A stretch of DNA of 64,000 nucleotides, from contig BCJJ01000003.1 of the NCBI GenBank assembly GCA_039545355.1, forward strand, positions 1,194,972 to 1,258,971, read 5' to 3'. The DNA is from Trichosporon coremiiforme (taxonomy: Eukaryota; Basidiomycota; Tremellomycetes; Trichosporonales; Trichosporonaceae). Below the pieces are notes generated by a model. The model searched no databases, was not told the DNA's origin, and worked only from the letters and a program-made list of their open reading frames with translations. Position 1 is the first letter of the stretch, and each line of letters opens with the position of its first letter. Both the position numbers and the translations under genes were made by a program. Below, one piece after another: positions 1-11,398 of the stretch.

Positions 1-624
1 CTTGGGCCGATTATAACGTTGAGAAAGTTGAGCTGTGGTATGTGCATAGGTGTGAACGTTGTCGACGAGAGAAGCGCCGAAACGAATGATGACGCGTGAA
101 CCGCATGGTTCGCTTGGAGAAGGTGCTATAGGTAGCGACGAGGGCTGAATGGCCGGCTCTGGCAGGTCTGCTCGGTGGTACTTGGCCGCGCTTGGCAGAC
201 AACCGTGCGTCCTTAGCTGTGCTGAACGCTCATTGGAGCCGGTCCTTACGCGGCGACAGCACGGGATCGCAACCCTGCCATGCAGGATGATCGCTGCTCA
301 GGTGACATCACTTTCGCGTGTTGCCCAAATCCGACCATGGACCACCTGATTTCAACATTCTTCCTCCGTTTCTTGTGCTCCCTCCACAAACTCTCTCGAC
401 CGGCGCGACCATCATCAGCATCCTTTGCGTGATTTCTCATTAGCTCGACTTTAATCTCTCAACGTCTTTGATCGTCTCGACGCCAACTTCTGCACCGCCG
501 CCGTGCTATCTTTAGGGAAAGTCTTGGCGAGCGCCTCGATCGAATCAACGCACTACACCTAACATATCAACCGCCGTTCTTGCATCGTCTGTCTCTCTCC
601 ATCACTTCACCTTCACTCGACGAA
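1..624. other. Intergenic / 5' leader of the Mam3-like gene
   Basis: No convincing coding region is seen. Short open frames on both strands have no exon structure or recognisable domain. From about 350 the plus strand becomes pyrimidine-rich, as expected of a fungal core promoter and leader just before the start codon at 625. Confidence 0.5.
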
Positions 625-2655
625 ATGCCGCCTACACCTAATATACGTCGTAATCCTGTCTCGACAGTCCCGACTGTTGCGGCGCTTTACCGATTGTTCG
701 GAGCCGTTCCGGAGATTGCTAAGCGCGGGTTCCAGATGCAGCTGGAAGAGGGAGGCGGCGAGGACGAGCCCGGTTCTGAGAAGGCTGTCAAGCTCGTCAT
801 TGCTATTGGCCTCGTCCTTCTCGGTGGCGTGTTCGCTGGGTGAGTCGTGAAATACTGTTTCGTGCTGACGGCAGTCTGACACTCGCCCTTATGGGTTCTG
901 ACGACCTGAACCTGCGTGTACTCGCCGCGTCGTCGTCTGATCCTCGGGAGCGTGCTGCGGCCACTAAGGTTCTCCGCCTTCTCCGCCGCGGCCGTCACTG
1001 GGTCCTTGTCGTGCTCCTGCTCGGCAATGTCGTAAGTAATGGGCGACTAAACGGAGCTGATCTCAGATTGTCAACGAGTCTCTTCCTATCTTCCTGGATG
1101 CTGTGTTTGGAGGTGGCATTCCCGCCGTTGTCGTGTCCACGATCATGATTGTCATTTTCGGCGAGGTCATCCCGCAAGCTGTGAGATCTGTCTCGGAGGT
1201 GTGAGCTAACAGCAGGTTTGCGTCCGTTACGGTCTCGCCATCGGAGGAGCCTGTGCCCCTATGGTTCACGCCCTCATGATCCTGTTTGCACCTGTCGCCT
1301 GGCCCATCGCCAAGCTTCTTGACTGGGTGCTCGGCCACGACGCCGGCCACACCTACAAGAAGGCTGAGCTGAAGAGCTTCCTCCAATTCCACCGCGAGGG
1401 CGAGGAGCCTCTCCGCGACGACGAGGTGCGTGTCGTCTTTGACATTGCTGATTCCAGATTCACATTCTTAACGGTGTGCTCTCGCTCAACGAGCGCCGCG
1501 TTCAGGAGATCATGACCCCCATTGACGACTGTCTGACGCTCTCTTCTGACAAGATCCTCGACCACGAGGCAGTTGATGAGATTCTCCTGTCCGGTTTCTC
1601 GCGTATCCCAGTTTACGAGGCTGGCCAGCCTGATAACTTCATCGGCATGCTGCTGGTCAAGGGAGTGGGTCGCCTGCTGCTGCTTCGCTGACCCCAGCTT
1701 GTGCCTTACAACCCGGACGACGAGAAACCCGTGTCCAAGTTCAAGCTTCTGCCGCTGCCCGAGGCTACCCCCGACCTCAACTGCTTCCAGGCTCTCGACT
1801 ACTTCCAGACTGGCCGTGCCCACCTGCTGCTCATTAGCGAGACTCCCGGTCGCCGTGGTGGTGCTATCGGTATTATTTCGCGTACGTGAACACAGTGAGT
1901 GTCGCTGACCGCAGTCGAGGACCTTATCGAAGAGATTATTGGCGAGGAGATCGTGAGTGGATGTGACGATCACGGCTGACCTCAGATCGATGAGACCGAC
2001 CAGTACCAGGANAACCACTCGAAGCGCAAGGCTCAGCGCAAGGCTACCGCCAACATCATGCGAGGTATCATTGAGCGCCAGCGTGTTATCAACGCGTTCT
2101 CCCGCCGTCCTTCAGTAGGTTACTGCGAGGCTCGTCGCTGACTTTCAGGCCAGCCGCTCGCAGTCTCCTCATCCCGCCACGCGTTCTTCCCGCGAGGGTC
2201 TTCTCGTTAGGCTAGACGACGAGGCGCCTCTCCACTCGGAGCCGACCACGATCCAGGAGGCTAATAGCCGTGTCGGCTCACCTGAGGTCAACCTTCTGCT
2301 GCTTCCCTCGACCGGCGGCGTTGAGGCGATCGTGGAGACTGTCGACGAGGATAGGAAGCTCGCCCCTGAGGCGCACGGCACACCCGTGAAGACGCCCTCG
2401 CCGCTCGGCGAGCACGGTGATGGCACTGAGGACCTCAACGGCTCGGAGTCGAGCGAGGATGCCAGGGCCGCGAACACTAAGGCCGACTCCAAGAACGCCT
2501 CCAAGAGCGACTCTAAGGACGCCTCCAAGGATGACTCTAAGGACGACTCCAAAGACGCCAAGGATGTCAGTGCCAACGGTAACGGCGACAAGTCGAACGG
2601 CAAGGGAAATAACGAGCCCAAGCGCGGTCGTAACAAAAAGAAAGGCAAGAAGTAA
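625..2655 (+). CDS. MAM3: CNNM/Mam3-type DUF21 + CBS-domain membrane protein
   Basis: The spliced exons are 625-839, 875-1031, 1067-1180, 1216-1425, 1458-1664, 1698-1881, 1915-1952, 1986-2114 and 2149-2655, giving 586 residues in one frame. An N-terminal hydrophobic anchor is followed by the DUF21 (CNNM transmembrane) segment with LLLGNV, IVNESLP and IFGEVIPQA signatures. A CBS-pair region follows ([18 protein letters not shown], then [18 protein letters not shown]). The family members Mam3 (yeast) and CNNM (animals) act in divalent-cation and Mg/Mn homeostasis at the vacuole or plasma membrane. The C-terminal 100 residues are low-complexity, with repeated Asp-Ser-Lys (DSKD/DSKN) units and a lysine-rich tail. 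All eight introns are 32-36 nt. The start at 625 is the first ATG; upstream in-frame codons are not ATG. One N falls in codon 'GAN' at 2011 (Asp or Glu). Function is inferred from the family; the domain order is seen. Confidence 0.9.
2480..2565 (+). repeat. Imperfect DSKD/DSKN coding repeat
   Basis: About eight imperfect 9-15 nt units encode alternating Asp-Ser-Lys-Asp/Asn blocks in the Mam3-like tail. They look like slippage-generated, highly charged low-complexity sequence. Confidence 0.7.
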
Positions 2656-2772
2656 TTCTGCCCCACTGTCACAGTAATGCATTGCAGGGTGCTACACAGT
2701 TCCTCGGCTTTGCACTGCACACTTTACTAATTGCACTTCCTTCGCAATACTAACTACAGACTACAAATCGCC

Positions 2773-4115
2773 TCAGAGGGACCAGTGGCCGCCAGGCGAG
2801 CTCATGACGTCCGACTTGCCATCGAGCCTGCGGGGGTCGCCACCAATAACGGTCTGTGGCCAGATGTGATGGTGAGGGCTGGCCATCTCGATGGTCGCCA
2901 TCTGCTCAGGGGTAAGCTTGATGCGGAGCATCTCGATGTTGGACTTAAGGTGTTCAATCTTGTACCCACCGATGAGGGGAATGCTGTGCTCGTACTTCTG
3001 ACGGGACCACGCGAGCGCAACACCGGGCACGGCGACTTTCATGCCGTTGGTGGACAACTCATCAGCGACGCCCTGGAGGAACTCGGCGAGCTTGATCTGG
3101 GCCCCAGTCGCCTTCTGCCCACGAACCTCTTGCTCGCGGAGCGCCTCGTGGCTCTTGAACTTGCCGCTGCCGAGGACGCCGAAGGGAGCCAGCGCCATGC
3201 CCTGGTTGTGGAGCATGGGGATGCTCCTCCTCGACTGCGCGGTCGGCAAGGGAGAACCTGCCCTGGCTGACTGTCAGCCTCATATCTGTGACGTACCCAC
3301 AAGATGACGAACTGGGACATATCGCGGACTCTGGCATACTTATTGCAGGCGTACACGAGCCACGCGGGCATGTCGCCCGCGTCGAGGTAGAGCACCTTGC
3401 GCTGGCACACGAGGTCGTTGAGCGTGCCCATGAGCTCGGCGATGCTCGCGCTCGAGTCCCAATAGTGGGCGTGCAGAATGTCGAAGACGTAGTCGGTCTG
3501 GAGCTTGCGCAGCGAGGCCTCAAACGGCAAGTGCATGCTCTTGGCGCTGTTGGCCTGGAAATTCACGTTGACACCCTGGTCCACCCGGGCCATGCGGTAG
3601 TGGTAGAACCAGGAGAACTTGGTCGCGAGAACAATCGAGTCCCGGTTGCCCCGTGAGTGCATCCATTCCCCGATCAGGCGCTCCGACTGCTCCGCTGGGC
3701 GTCAGCATTGTGCCTGGGCGAGCGCAGCGCGCCTGAGTCAACACCAGTGACCCTGGGTGTCTCGGCGTCCACCCCGATTTCCGAAGCTGCCACACACTCT
3801 AACGCCCACTGACGAGGACTCACTCTGGTACGAGTTGGCGGTATCGATAAAGCTGCCGCCTGCATCGTAAAAGATATCACGGGACGCGAACGCGTCCTCG
3901 GTGCTCATCTTGCTCCCGAGCCCGGCCCACTGGTTGCCCAAGCTCATGGCGCCGAGGCACAGCGGCGACACGCGCACCAATGCCGTAGGCGAGAGGACAC
4001 GATACTCAGCGAGCGGGGCCTTGGGGCGCCGGCGCCTCGGGAAAGAAGCCGAAGACGGCTGCGGCCAGCTTGATGGGCCTTGGACAACTGGAGAGGAGAG
4101 AATGGGGGGAGACAT
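2773..4115 (-). CDS. Aldo-keto reductase (aryl-alcohol/norsolorinic-acid reductase type), frame-disrupted
   Basis: Three exons are visible on the minus strand: 3824-4115, 3301-3694 and 2773-3266, with introns of 129 and 34 nt. Landmarks in order are RVSPLCLGAMSLG (N-terminal barrel strand), FIDTANSYQ, EQSERLIGEWM, LATKF, FDILHAHYWD, FVIFQGRFSLADR across the second junction, GMALAPFGVLGSGKF, and a C-terminal VPGVALAWS...PLIGGYKIEHL cofactor-site region. These match the fungal AKR family that reduces aromatic aldehydes with NADPH. The reading frame is not continuous. After SLADRAVEEE the sequence must shift by one base near 3222-3232 to continue as IPMLHNQGMAL. A second shift may separate an FGFFPEAPAP-like segment near 4020-4060 from KAPLAEYRV. 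Either these are sequencing or assembly errors or the gene is newly dead. The family is clear; the start codon is uncertain. Confidence 0.75.
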
Positions 4116-5636
4116 ACGGAGCACGGCGTCACTGGGCGCGTAGTCGGACGCTTCTGCTCCGGGAAGTGTGGCTAGTGACTGGTGTTGCGAGGAGTGCTAA
4201 ATGCTGAGGCGCTGGTCAGCAACCTTTATGGACATCTCGCTGTGTGTCTCGGAACGCTCGCTCCGTTGTACATGGCGGCCAGACCCAGCATGCGACAACG
4301 ACGGATCTCTTAGCAGTGCAGTCGCGTGCACATCAGTTGGCCCATAGGCAAGCATTTCCACGCCCTCTTCCTCTCGTGTCGGCGACTGCAGAAATCCAAG
4401 ACACTGGAGATGGAGGTCACGGGTGTGAGGGGGACTCACTGGAGGCGCCATGGGCGCGGGGGGTCCCCACAGAGTCCAGCTAGGCCAGAAGCCAGTAGTG
4501 AAGGCCGAGTTATTTGCGATTTTGCAAGTTGGACTGGACCGAAAAGGGCTGAGGCTGCGTTTGGGGCCGCCTGAGTGGTCTTTCGAACGGGAATTGAACT
4601 AAGGTGGTTCTGTTGGGGTCGGTGAGAGAGAGTGTCGAGGCAGTAACAATAGCGTCACAAAGACATTGGAAATGAAGGGGGCAGGCCACAGCAGCCGTTC
4701 GCCCCTGACCGCGCTGAGGTCACTCGACGCCCTTGCGCAGCCTGTGGGGCATAGGAGCTGAGGTCTGACATGGCATATCGCGAGTGTGCACTCCACAGCA
4801 TCACCACAGATGCTCTCCAACACCCACCTTAATCTGGGCGCATCGGTTAAACAGGGCGCAGAGGGGCCAGAGGGCGCAAGAAGCAATGGCTGCCGTCGGA
4901 TGGGCGTTGGTCGGTGTGACGCGTCTGGAATGTGTGGTGGCGATATCCCTTGATTCGCGATCATCCAGTCAGATTGCCACTCGTGTCTTAGCGACCTGGG
5001 CGGCGTTTTGGGCCCCGGCTCAGACGTGGATTCATCTTTGGTCCCTCATAACTCGTGGAACAATCCTTTGACTGCTGATGTGCTGACAGCATAACAGACT
5101 TCGAGCTTGGCTTGCATGGTGCATCGTACATACTTTCCGCCCACGACGCGCGGTTTCGTGGCGATTTTTGCCATTTCGAGAGTTTAGTGGGACCAGCCGG
5201 AGCGATTTCACAGGAACTATGATGCATTGCTACCGTACAGTACATGATGTGGCTACGAGTAGGTCACAGTATCAATCCTTACGCTCCTTCATGGTGGAAT
5301 GCTGAGGCAACTGGCCTCCCCTTGCTGTGACCACCCTTTGCTGTGGTCACGAACGCCATACACAATGATACAGAGATTATGCTTAAGGTGGCTGGGGTTG
5401 TGGATAAGAAACAGGCGCATGTACTGACGAACCCGAGAGGGGGCTTGCGTGTCGGGAGTGGGAGGCGTAGTCATGTTGTGTTTTGTCGTTGATCCCTGGT
5501 CGTGGGTGGGTGTGGAGTTATGAGGTGACGGCAGAGCCAGTTAAGGGTTGCCTGTGGTAACAGTGTAAGGACCCGGAGAAAGGATTGTGGCGTAACGGAG
5601 GCGAGGGTTGGACTCCGAGTCCCACTTAGAAAGTCA
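4116..5636. other. Intergenic, no supported gene
   Basis: About 1.5 kb. Frames on both strands are short, have no exon-intron logic and match no family I recognise. It separates the divergent 5' side of the aldo-keto reductase from the 3' end of the helicase relic. Confidence 0.5.
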
Positions 5637-5639
5637 GTG

Positions 5640-7373
5640 ACTGACCCATCGCGTTATTTGTGGACTTACTTCCATCCTGACCGCGGTCGAGCACTCAATG
5701 ATAGAGCTCCAGAGCTGTGTCTCAGACAGCAAAGTCACATTGCCGACGATAACCCTCAGCCGTGTGCCCCGAGTTGCGCCGACGTTGGCTGCATTGAGGT
5801 TATTGGGGGAGCCTGGGCAGTCCGTTCGCACACACGAAATGATGACAATCTCGAACAGCTCCTCGGACAGGGCAGTGAGGGTACCACACCTGCGCGTTAG
5901 CCAACACACATGCCCACGGTGGGAGGCGACCCTCAGCTTACCTCAGCTGGATGTGGTCTGGCTCGACGAGACGTCTTGTCGCCCCCTCCAGGGCCGACGC
6001 TCGAGCGCAGTAGGATGCGGGGGCTCCAATCCTGAAGTGCCGGCGTACCTCCTCCTGTTCTCTGGAGCTAATCTCGAAGATTGCCCTCAGAACGTCGAGC
6101 ACAGCTTTGATCTCAGCCTCATTGACGATCGAAGCGCCATCTTCTTCCTCCTCTCGGAAGACGTTGACCACAGTGTTGGGCCACCAACCGGGTGCCCGAC
6201 TTTGCCAAGCGAACAGACCGTCGACTCCGTTCCCCTGCCCATCTTTGACTTTGCCATCGTAAACCTCCGAGGAAATCTGCCGATAAATGGAGGGGTGGTA
6301 CTGCGTCTGCGTGTCGAGCAGCAGGCATGGCTATCCTTCGTCGATGACCCGCTCGTACAGCGACCGATTGTAACCGATCCACTTGCCAACGTCTCATGCA
6401 ATGGGCTGTAGCTGATGGCGATCTTCGAAGAGGACAGCGCGTTCGACATGTCGGAAAGGAATGAGTGTTGTTGCCACGCGGGCCCCGTTGGCTCCATGAA
6501 TGATGAAGAGGTCGAACCGGCAGGTGTCGAGAATGTCGACACCAGACGAACCAAGCGTGCTGAAGACAAACTTGGCCCGTCTCAGAATCCCGAAACGCCA
6601 CCGGTCCTCGGTGATACGCTTGTTCCTCAGTCGCCTGAGCTTGACGGCGGGTCCTTCGACCGTGCGAGTGAACTCTTCCTCGCTGATACGTCCGGCCTTG
6701 TACCTCTCCAGCTTCCACCCAATCTCACTCTCCAGGTCGGGTCTACTTCAGCCTTCAGCCCCGTTTTGGTGCGCCAGTCCCTTTACTGAAATAGCCTGAA
6801 CCGACTCGCTGAAGCGGCCATCGTCTCCCGAGCGGCCGCGGTTCATGGTGGAGATGTCACGTGCGGCTCTAGCTCTGCGATGCGGCCGCGAAGTTTCGCG
6901 AACGACACCACGTGCAGCCGGAGGCTCTTGAGGACAAAGCTGACGGTCTTGGAGACGTGTTGCACATCGAAGAGGAGCGTAGCGCCGTAGGCCGTCAGGT
7001 TGCGACACCGATCCAGCAGACCACGCATTTCCACATGTACTCTGGTAGATGGGGAAAGGGCGATCATCCACGGACGACGGCTCACCATTTCCCCATCAAC
7101 CTCGATAGTGTCGGAAACTCCCCAGGCTTGCATCAGTTCAACGACGGTCATAGAGCCTCCGAGGTGAGGGGAGACGGGACGATGAATGGGTGCCAGAGCC
7201 CCTGGGTTGCGGGTCTGATGCCTCCGGGCGTTGTCGCGCTTCTCCTCGTACGTGCCGATTCTCTTTTCGGGGGCGACATCACTGGGGACGGGGTGTCGGG
7301 AACAACGTCGGGCGCAACGCGGCAATGAGTAGTTAAGGTCATAGACACTCTTGGGATTGACGTTGGTAGGCAA
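5640..7373 (-). pseudogene. Decayed superfamily 1 (Upf1/DNA2-like) RNA/DNA helicase relic
   Basis: The minus strand reads in one frame from about 6755 down to 5942, interrupted only by TGA near 6397 and TAG near 6345. It then continues after a normal-looking 52-nt intron (5890-5941). Helicase landmarks appear in the right order: RRAKFVFSTLGSSG, the Walker B position reading FIIHGAN instead of a DEA(A/H)-type box, EDRHQLQP where GDxxQLxP is expected, YNRSLYERVIDEG, a damaged QYHPSIY (normally QYRMHP), YDGKVKDG, LFEIVIISCVRT (motif V) and LNAANVGATRG (normally LNVALTRA, motif VI), then VIVGNVTLLS. The frame at 6843-7373, starting MPTNVNPK, probably represents more N-terminal sequence, but no Walker A was found. 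The mutated catalytic boxes and in-frame stops indicate a pseudogene. The relic assignment is confident; the exact subfamily is not. Confidence 0.75.
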
Positions 7374-8383
7374 GGGATGATCGTGCGTTTGACTGTAGGG
7401 TAAGAAAAGCTCAGTACTGTGACACAGAGAGAAGTGAAGGTTAAGATATTGATAGGGAGAAGTGAGAAGAAGTCACCTTTTGAAGGTGTCAGGATGTCGA
7501 GGCATCTCCGCTCCGATGAACAAGATGCGTTGTAGATCTTTCGGCTTGCAAGTCGTGGGCGAGGGCGTCTTCGATCCGAAGTTCTACGTTCGCCTGCACG
7601 AGTTAACATTCGTACGGAGTCTGGCCCCCTACACAAGCCCACCAGAGTAGAGGGCAGCCGTGAGTACAACGCAATGCGTGACAAGTTGGTGTGAGCGTGC
7701 GAGTGTCAGGGCTGGGCCGGCATGTGTTCACCGTCGTCTGTCGAAACGCATTCCATACCTCTGTTGCAGCTTTTGTCAGCTGAGGGAGGCGCTTGCATTG
7801 CATACTTCCAGGTCCCGCACACGTATGCACATTCATCGCGCATGCACATGCCGCGCATTGTGCTAAAGATCGAGAAGCGGTTGAGGGCCGATGCCAAGGG
7901 GAAGCAAAGGGGTGTCTTCCCAGATTGCCGATCCTTGTTTCACATCCCCGTAATCGTGACGTACATCACACTGATGAATGAGGGAGGGAATGTGGTACTG
8001 CAGTGCGACACTCGCTGTTGCCGGTCGTCAACGGCTGGGGTGCGAACGGAGCCCAGCGCCAGTCACGGGCTCGTCACCGCGTTGCCATATGCCCATACTT
8101 CCATTGCACACTGCAGCTTGAATAGCATGCAACAGCATAACAACGACCTTGAGCACAAGTGCTATCAGACACGAATTTGCAAACCTATGGAGCCCCAGCC
8201 CGGCAATACCACTGATGGAGGCATCATGCACACAACGGTTGACTCACCCAGCACAGACGAGTGTCGGCCAAAAGCTCCCGCGCCATTTGTTTTGACATGA
8301 TGCGTGCTGGGCGCGATCCAGGGTGGACCTGGACCTGGCGACATTACGGACGTTCCTTCACCGACGTGCTGCAACGACGCGAC
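7374..8383. other. Intergenic upstream of polymerase eta
   Basis: No recognisable gene. It should contain the promoter of the plus-strand polymerase gene. Open frames here have no continuity with neighbours. Confidence 0.5.
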
Positions 8384-11037
8384 ATGTTCTTCGGCAACGG
8401 GCCCCAAGCGGGTCCGAAAGTTGGTGGACCCGTCACATATCGGTGAGCTCGATGGTCTGTCCAGTGCTGACAAATAGGCATCTGCTCAGCAGCTCGGCAC
8501 AAAACGTATAGTGGGTTACCACAGCGGATAGGCGCCTTCCAGCGGTGTGTCTCCCCATGCAGAGGAAGGACTGAGACCTTCGAGCTCGCAGCGTCGGCTC
8601 TGACGGCTTGTCTGCGTCTTATTAGGGAAGGTGTTTCCTGTGTACTTGGCGCAGGCGCGCGCAGCTGGTATCCCTAGCTTAAGCTGACGCGCAGCAACCC
8701 GCTTCGCGTCGTCGCGCACCTGGATATTGACGGTGCTTATGCACGTAAGTTCCAGCTCCGCAGTCGCATACGAACCAGCTGACGTCAACAGAGTTTGAGC
8801 AAGTCCGTCTTGGCTTGCCGGACGATGTGCCACTCATCTGCGCTCAGTGGGACAGCATTATTGCGGTGAACTACCCCGCGAGGGCTTACGGGATCAAGCG
8901 GTGAGTCACTTCCCCTCCCTGCCTTTCTCATGTCACGTCTTCCTCGCCCTTCGTCGTGACAGCTGACATCAGAATGGCGACCATTGCCGAGGCGAAGAAG
9001 GCTTGCCCGCACTTGTATGTGCAGCATGTGCCGACATACCGCGAGGGCGAGTCTGAAGCGGGATACTGGGATGAGGTGGACCGGCAGACGCAGAAGGTAT
9101 CGCTAGACCCCTATCGGCGCGAGAGTTTGAAGATTCTTGCGGTTTTCCGCGAGATGGCGCCGAAGGCGGAGCTTGGTGAGCTCTCAAGTCTTCTCGGAAG
9201 CTGACAAACAGAGAAGGCGTCGATTGACGAAGCCTTTCTGGACTTGACGCCAATGGTGCTCGATGAGCTTCTGAAGCGCTTTCCTTATCTTTCGTCTGTA
9301 CCTGAGGACGCCCCTGACGGACTCGACTCGCCCCTCCCACCTCCACCACCGGTCGACTGGACCAACGCCGGGAACCTGTTTCCGAACAAGGTCAAGACCG
9401 AGGACCAGGAAGAGGACGGCGAGGAAGAAGACGGTCCTGACATGTGGGAGGACTGGGCACTGTGCATCGGCGCGCAAATCACAGCTGCTACGAGGGCAGA
9501 GGTCTGGAACAGACTACACTACACTTGTTCAGCCGTAAGCTCCGACTAGCAGCATGAGCTGACTATCAGGGCATCGGACACAATAAGACTTTAGCAAAGG
9601 TGAGCTTGGATGACACCTCCTCAGGCTAACTTCAGCTCTGCTCGGCATGGAAGAAGCCGAATAACCAGACTGTTCTCCGACACTCGGCGATGCCGGCGTT
9701 CCTGGGACCCATGGACTTTACAGATGTAAGAGTTGGCGTGCGCTCCTCGCTGACGACAGATCCGCTTCCTTGGAGGAAAGCTTGGTCACGCGATCGCCGA
9801 AGAGTTCGGCGCGAAGACGGTGAACGATATGCTGTGAGCTGTGGCAGGCCTTGCGTAGCTGACAACAGTCCGATTACGCTGGACGAGCTGCAGGCCAAGT
9901 TCGGCGAGGAGAGCATCTGGGTGTACAATGTCTTGAGGGTGAGCTACATGGCATGTGTAATAGCTGACCGACAGGGGATAGACCATACCGAGGGTAAGCT
10001 GAGCTATCTGAATATGACCGAACTGACGAATAGTGAAGGAGAAGCTGAGCGTCAAGTCGATGCTCGCCTCGAAGAACACTATTCCTGCCGTGACCTCGAC
10101 CGCGGGCGGCTACCACTGGATTTCTGTGCTGGCAGGCGAGCTTGCGGTGCGCCTTCGTGAGTCGCGAGAGGTGACACCGGGCCTGTGGCCGAAGACCATC
10201 GTGCTGTCCACCCGATCGGCTCTCGCGGCGAATCCCTGGCAGCACCGCACCGTGCAGATGCCCTTCCCGTTCACTCGTTATCTTGATGCCGACTATATCG
10301 CCAAGTACGGCCGGAGGCTCTGGGACGACAGCGTTGGCAAGCAGGAGTGCATCAAACTCACGAACATTAGCCTTCAGTTCACTGGGCTCGCGAAGCTGGA
10401 AGCTGGTCAGAGAGGAATCGAGGGCTTCTTCAGCAAAGGCGCTGCTAAGAAGGAAGAGGGGACGAAGAATATTGAAGGGAAGAGGCTAGACGTGAAGGAG
10501 ATGAAGGTAGACTGCGACACGCCGGACGTCAAGAGCCAGAGTCTCAAGCGGGAGCGCTCCGCGTCCACGGCGCCAGAGCCCGAGGCAAAACGTACGAAGA
10601 AACCCAAAGGTATCGAGTCCTTCCTCTCCAAGTCGTCTTCGGCTTCAAACACTCCAGCCACCCTGGTCAGTGTCGATTCTGGCTCGACCTCGACGAACTC
10701 AGGCTCTGTAACACCGGTACCAGCTGCCGATGTCTCCGACGAGCTCGCCGACGAAACCGTGGCAGAGAAGGCTGACGGTGATGAGACTCTGTGGACGTGT
10801 TCAAAATGCTCCGAGCGCTTCGTGCTACCGGACCACGTTCCAGCGTCTGAGGCTGCAGACTGGCAACGCGCGTCGAAGCTGGAGCACGAGGACTACCACT
10901 TCGCGCTGTATCTGCAAGAAGGCGGAAGTCCGCCTGGCCAACACCGACCACCACCGAGCTCTATGTCCAGCTCATCCAGCAAGACCAAGAAGAAGGGCAA
11001 TACCGACATCAAGAGCTTCTTCGCGCCGAAGAAGTGA
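8384..11037 (+). CDS. RAD30: DNA polymerase eta (Y-family translesion polymerase)
   Basis: Twelve exons join in one frame to about 691 residues: 8384-8442, 8478-8505, 8678-8744, 8792-8900, 8973-9175, 9212-9534, 9570-9599, 9636-9725, 9760-9833, 9869-9938, 9975-9993 and 10034-11037. Y-family landmarks are VVAHLDIDGAYAQFEQVR (first catalytic Asp pair), AVNYPARAYGIKR (fingers), the SIDEAFLDLTP motif (second catalytic acidic pair), then AGIGHNKTLAKLCSAWKKP and the little-finger region. The enzyme bypasses UV dimers. A UBZ-type ubiquitin-binding zinc finger lies near residues 610-650 (CSKC ... EHEDYHFA). PIP-box-like PCNA contacts are at about 482-489 (QRGIEGFF), KGIESFL and the extreme C-terminus (DIKSFFAPKK). 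Exon 3 could start at 8684 instead of 8678, and the N-terminal ATG (8384) is the best of several. Most introns are 34-47 nt; the second is the longest, at about 170 nt. Confidence 0.9.
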
Positions 11038-11398
11038 ACAGTTACAACCCTAAGTTGAAGTCGTATCTCATAGCCTCACCATCAGCCCATCTGTTGTACG
11101 CATGTATCAGTCATCTGCTTCCCATTTCTAGTGCAGCTGCAGGCAAAATCCAAGTTAAAAATGCATTGTTTGCGGAATGGAGTTCAGGTACAATGATGAT
11201 ATGGGCACCTGTGTTTCTGGGTGTGCCACTGGCCCCCTTCTACTACTACTAACGGAACCTCCTCTGTCTCGACAGCACCGGCTCACACCCTTCTATCTAT
11301 TCACGGTGTTTGCCTGCCGGTCTTCTCGATCCTTCGATCACCGAGTCACTTCTATCCGGAACGGAATCGCACACGTTCTCGACATCTCCTGCCCTTGT
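11038..11398. other. Convergent 3' intergenic region
   Basis: This lies between the 3' ends of the polymerase eta and RPB1 genes, which converge. No gene is seen. It should hold both 3' UTRs and polyadenylation sites. Confidence 0.5.

Noticed and set aside
4575..4615. tRNA-like B-box on the minus strand (gttcaattcc context)
   Set aside because: The surrounding arms do not pair and no A-box is found at the right distance.
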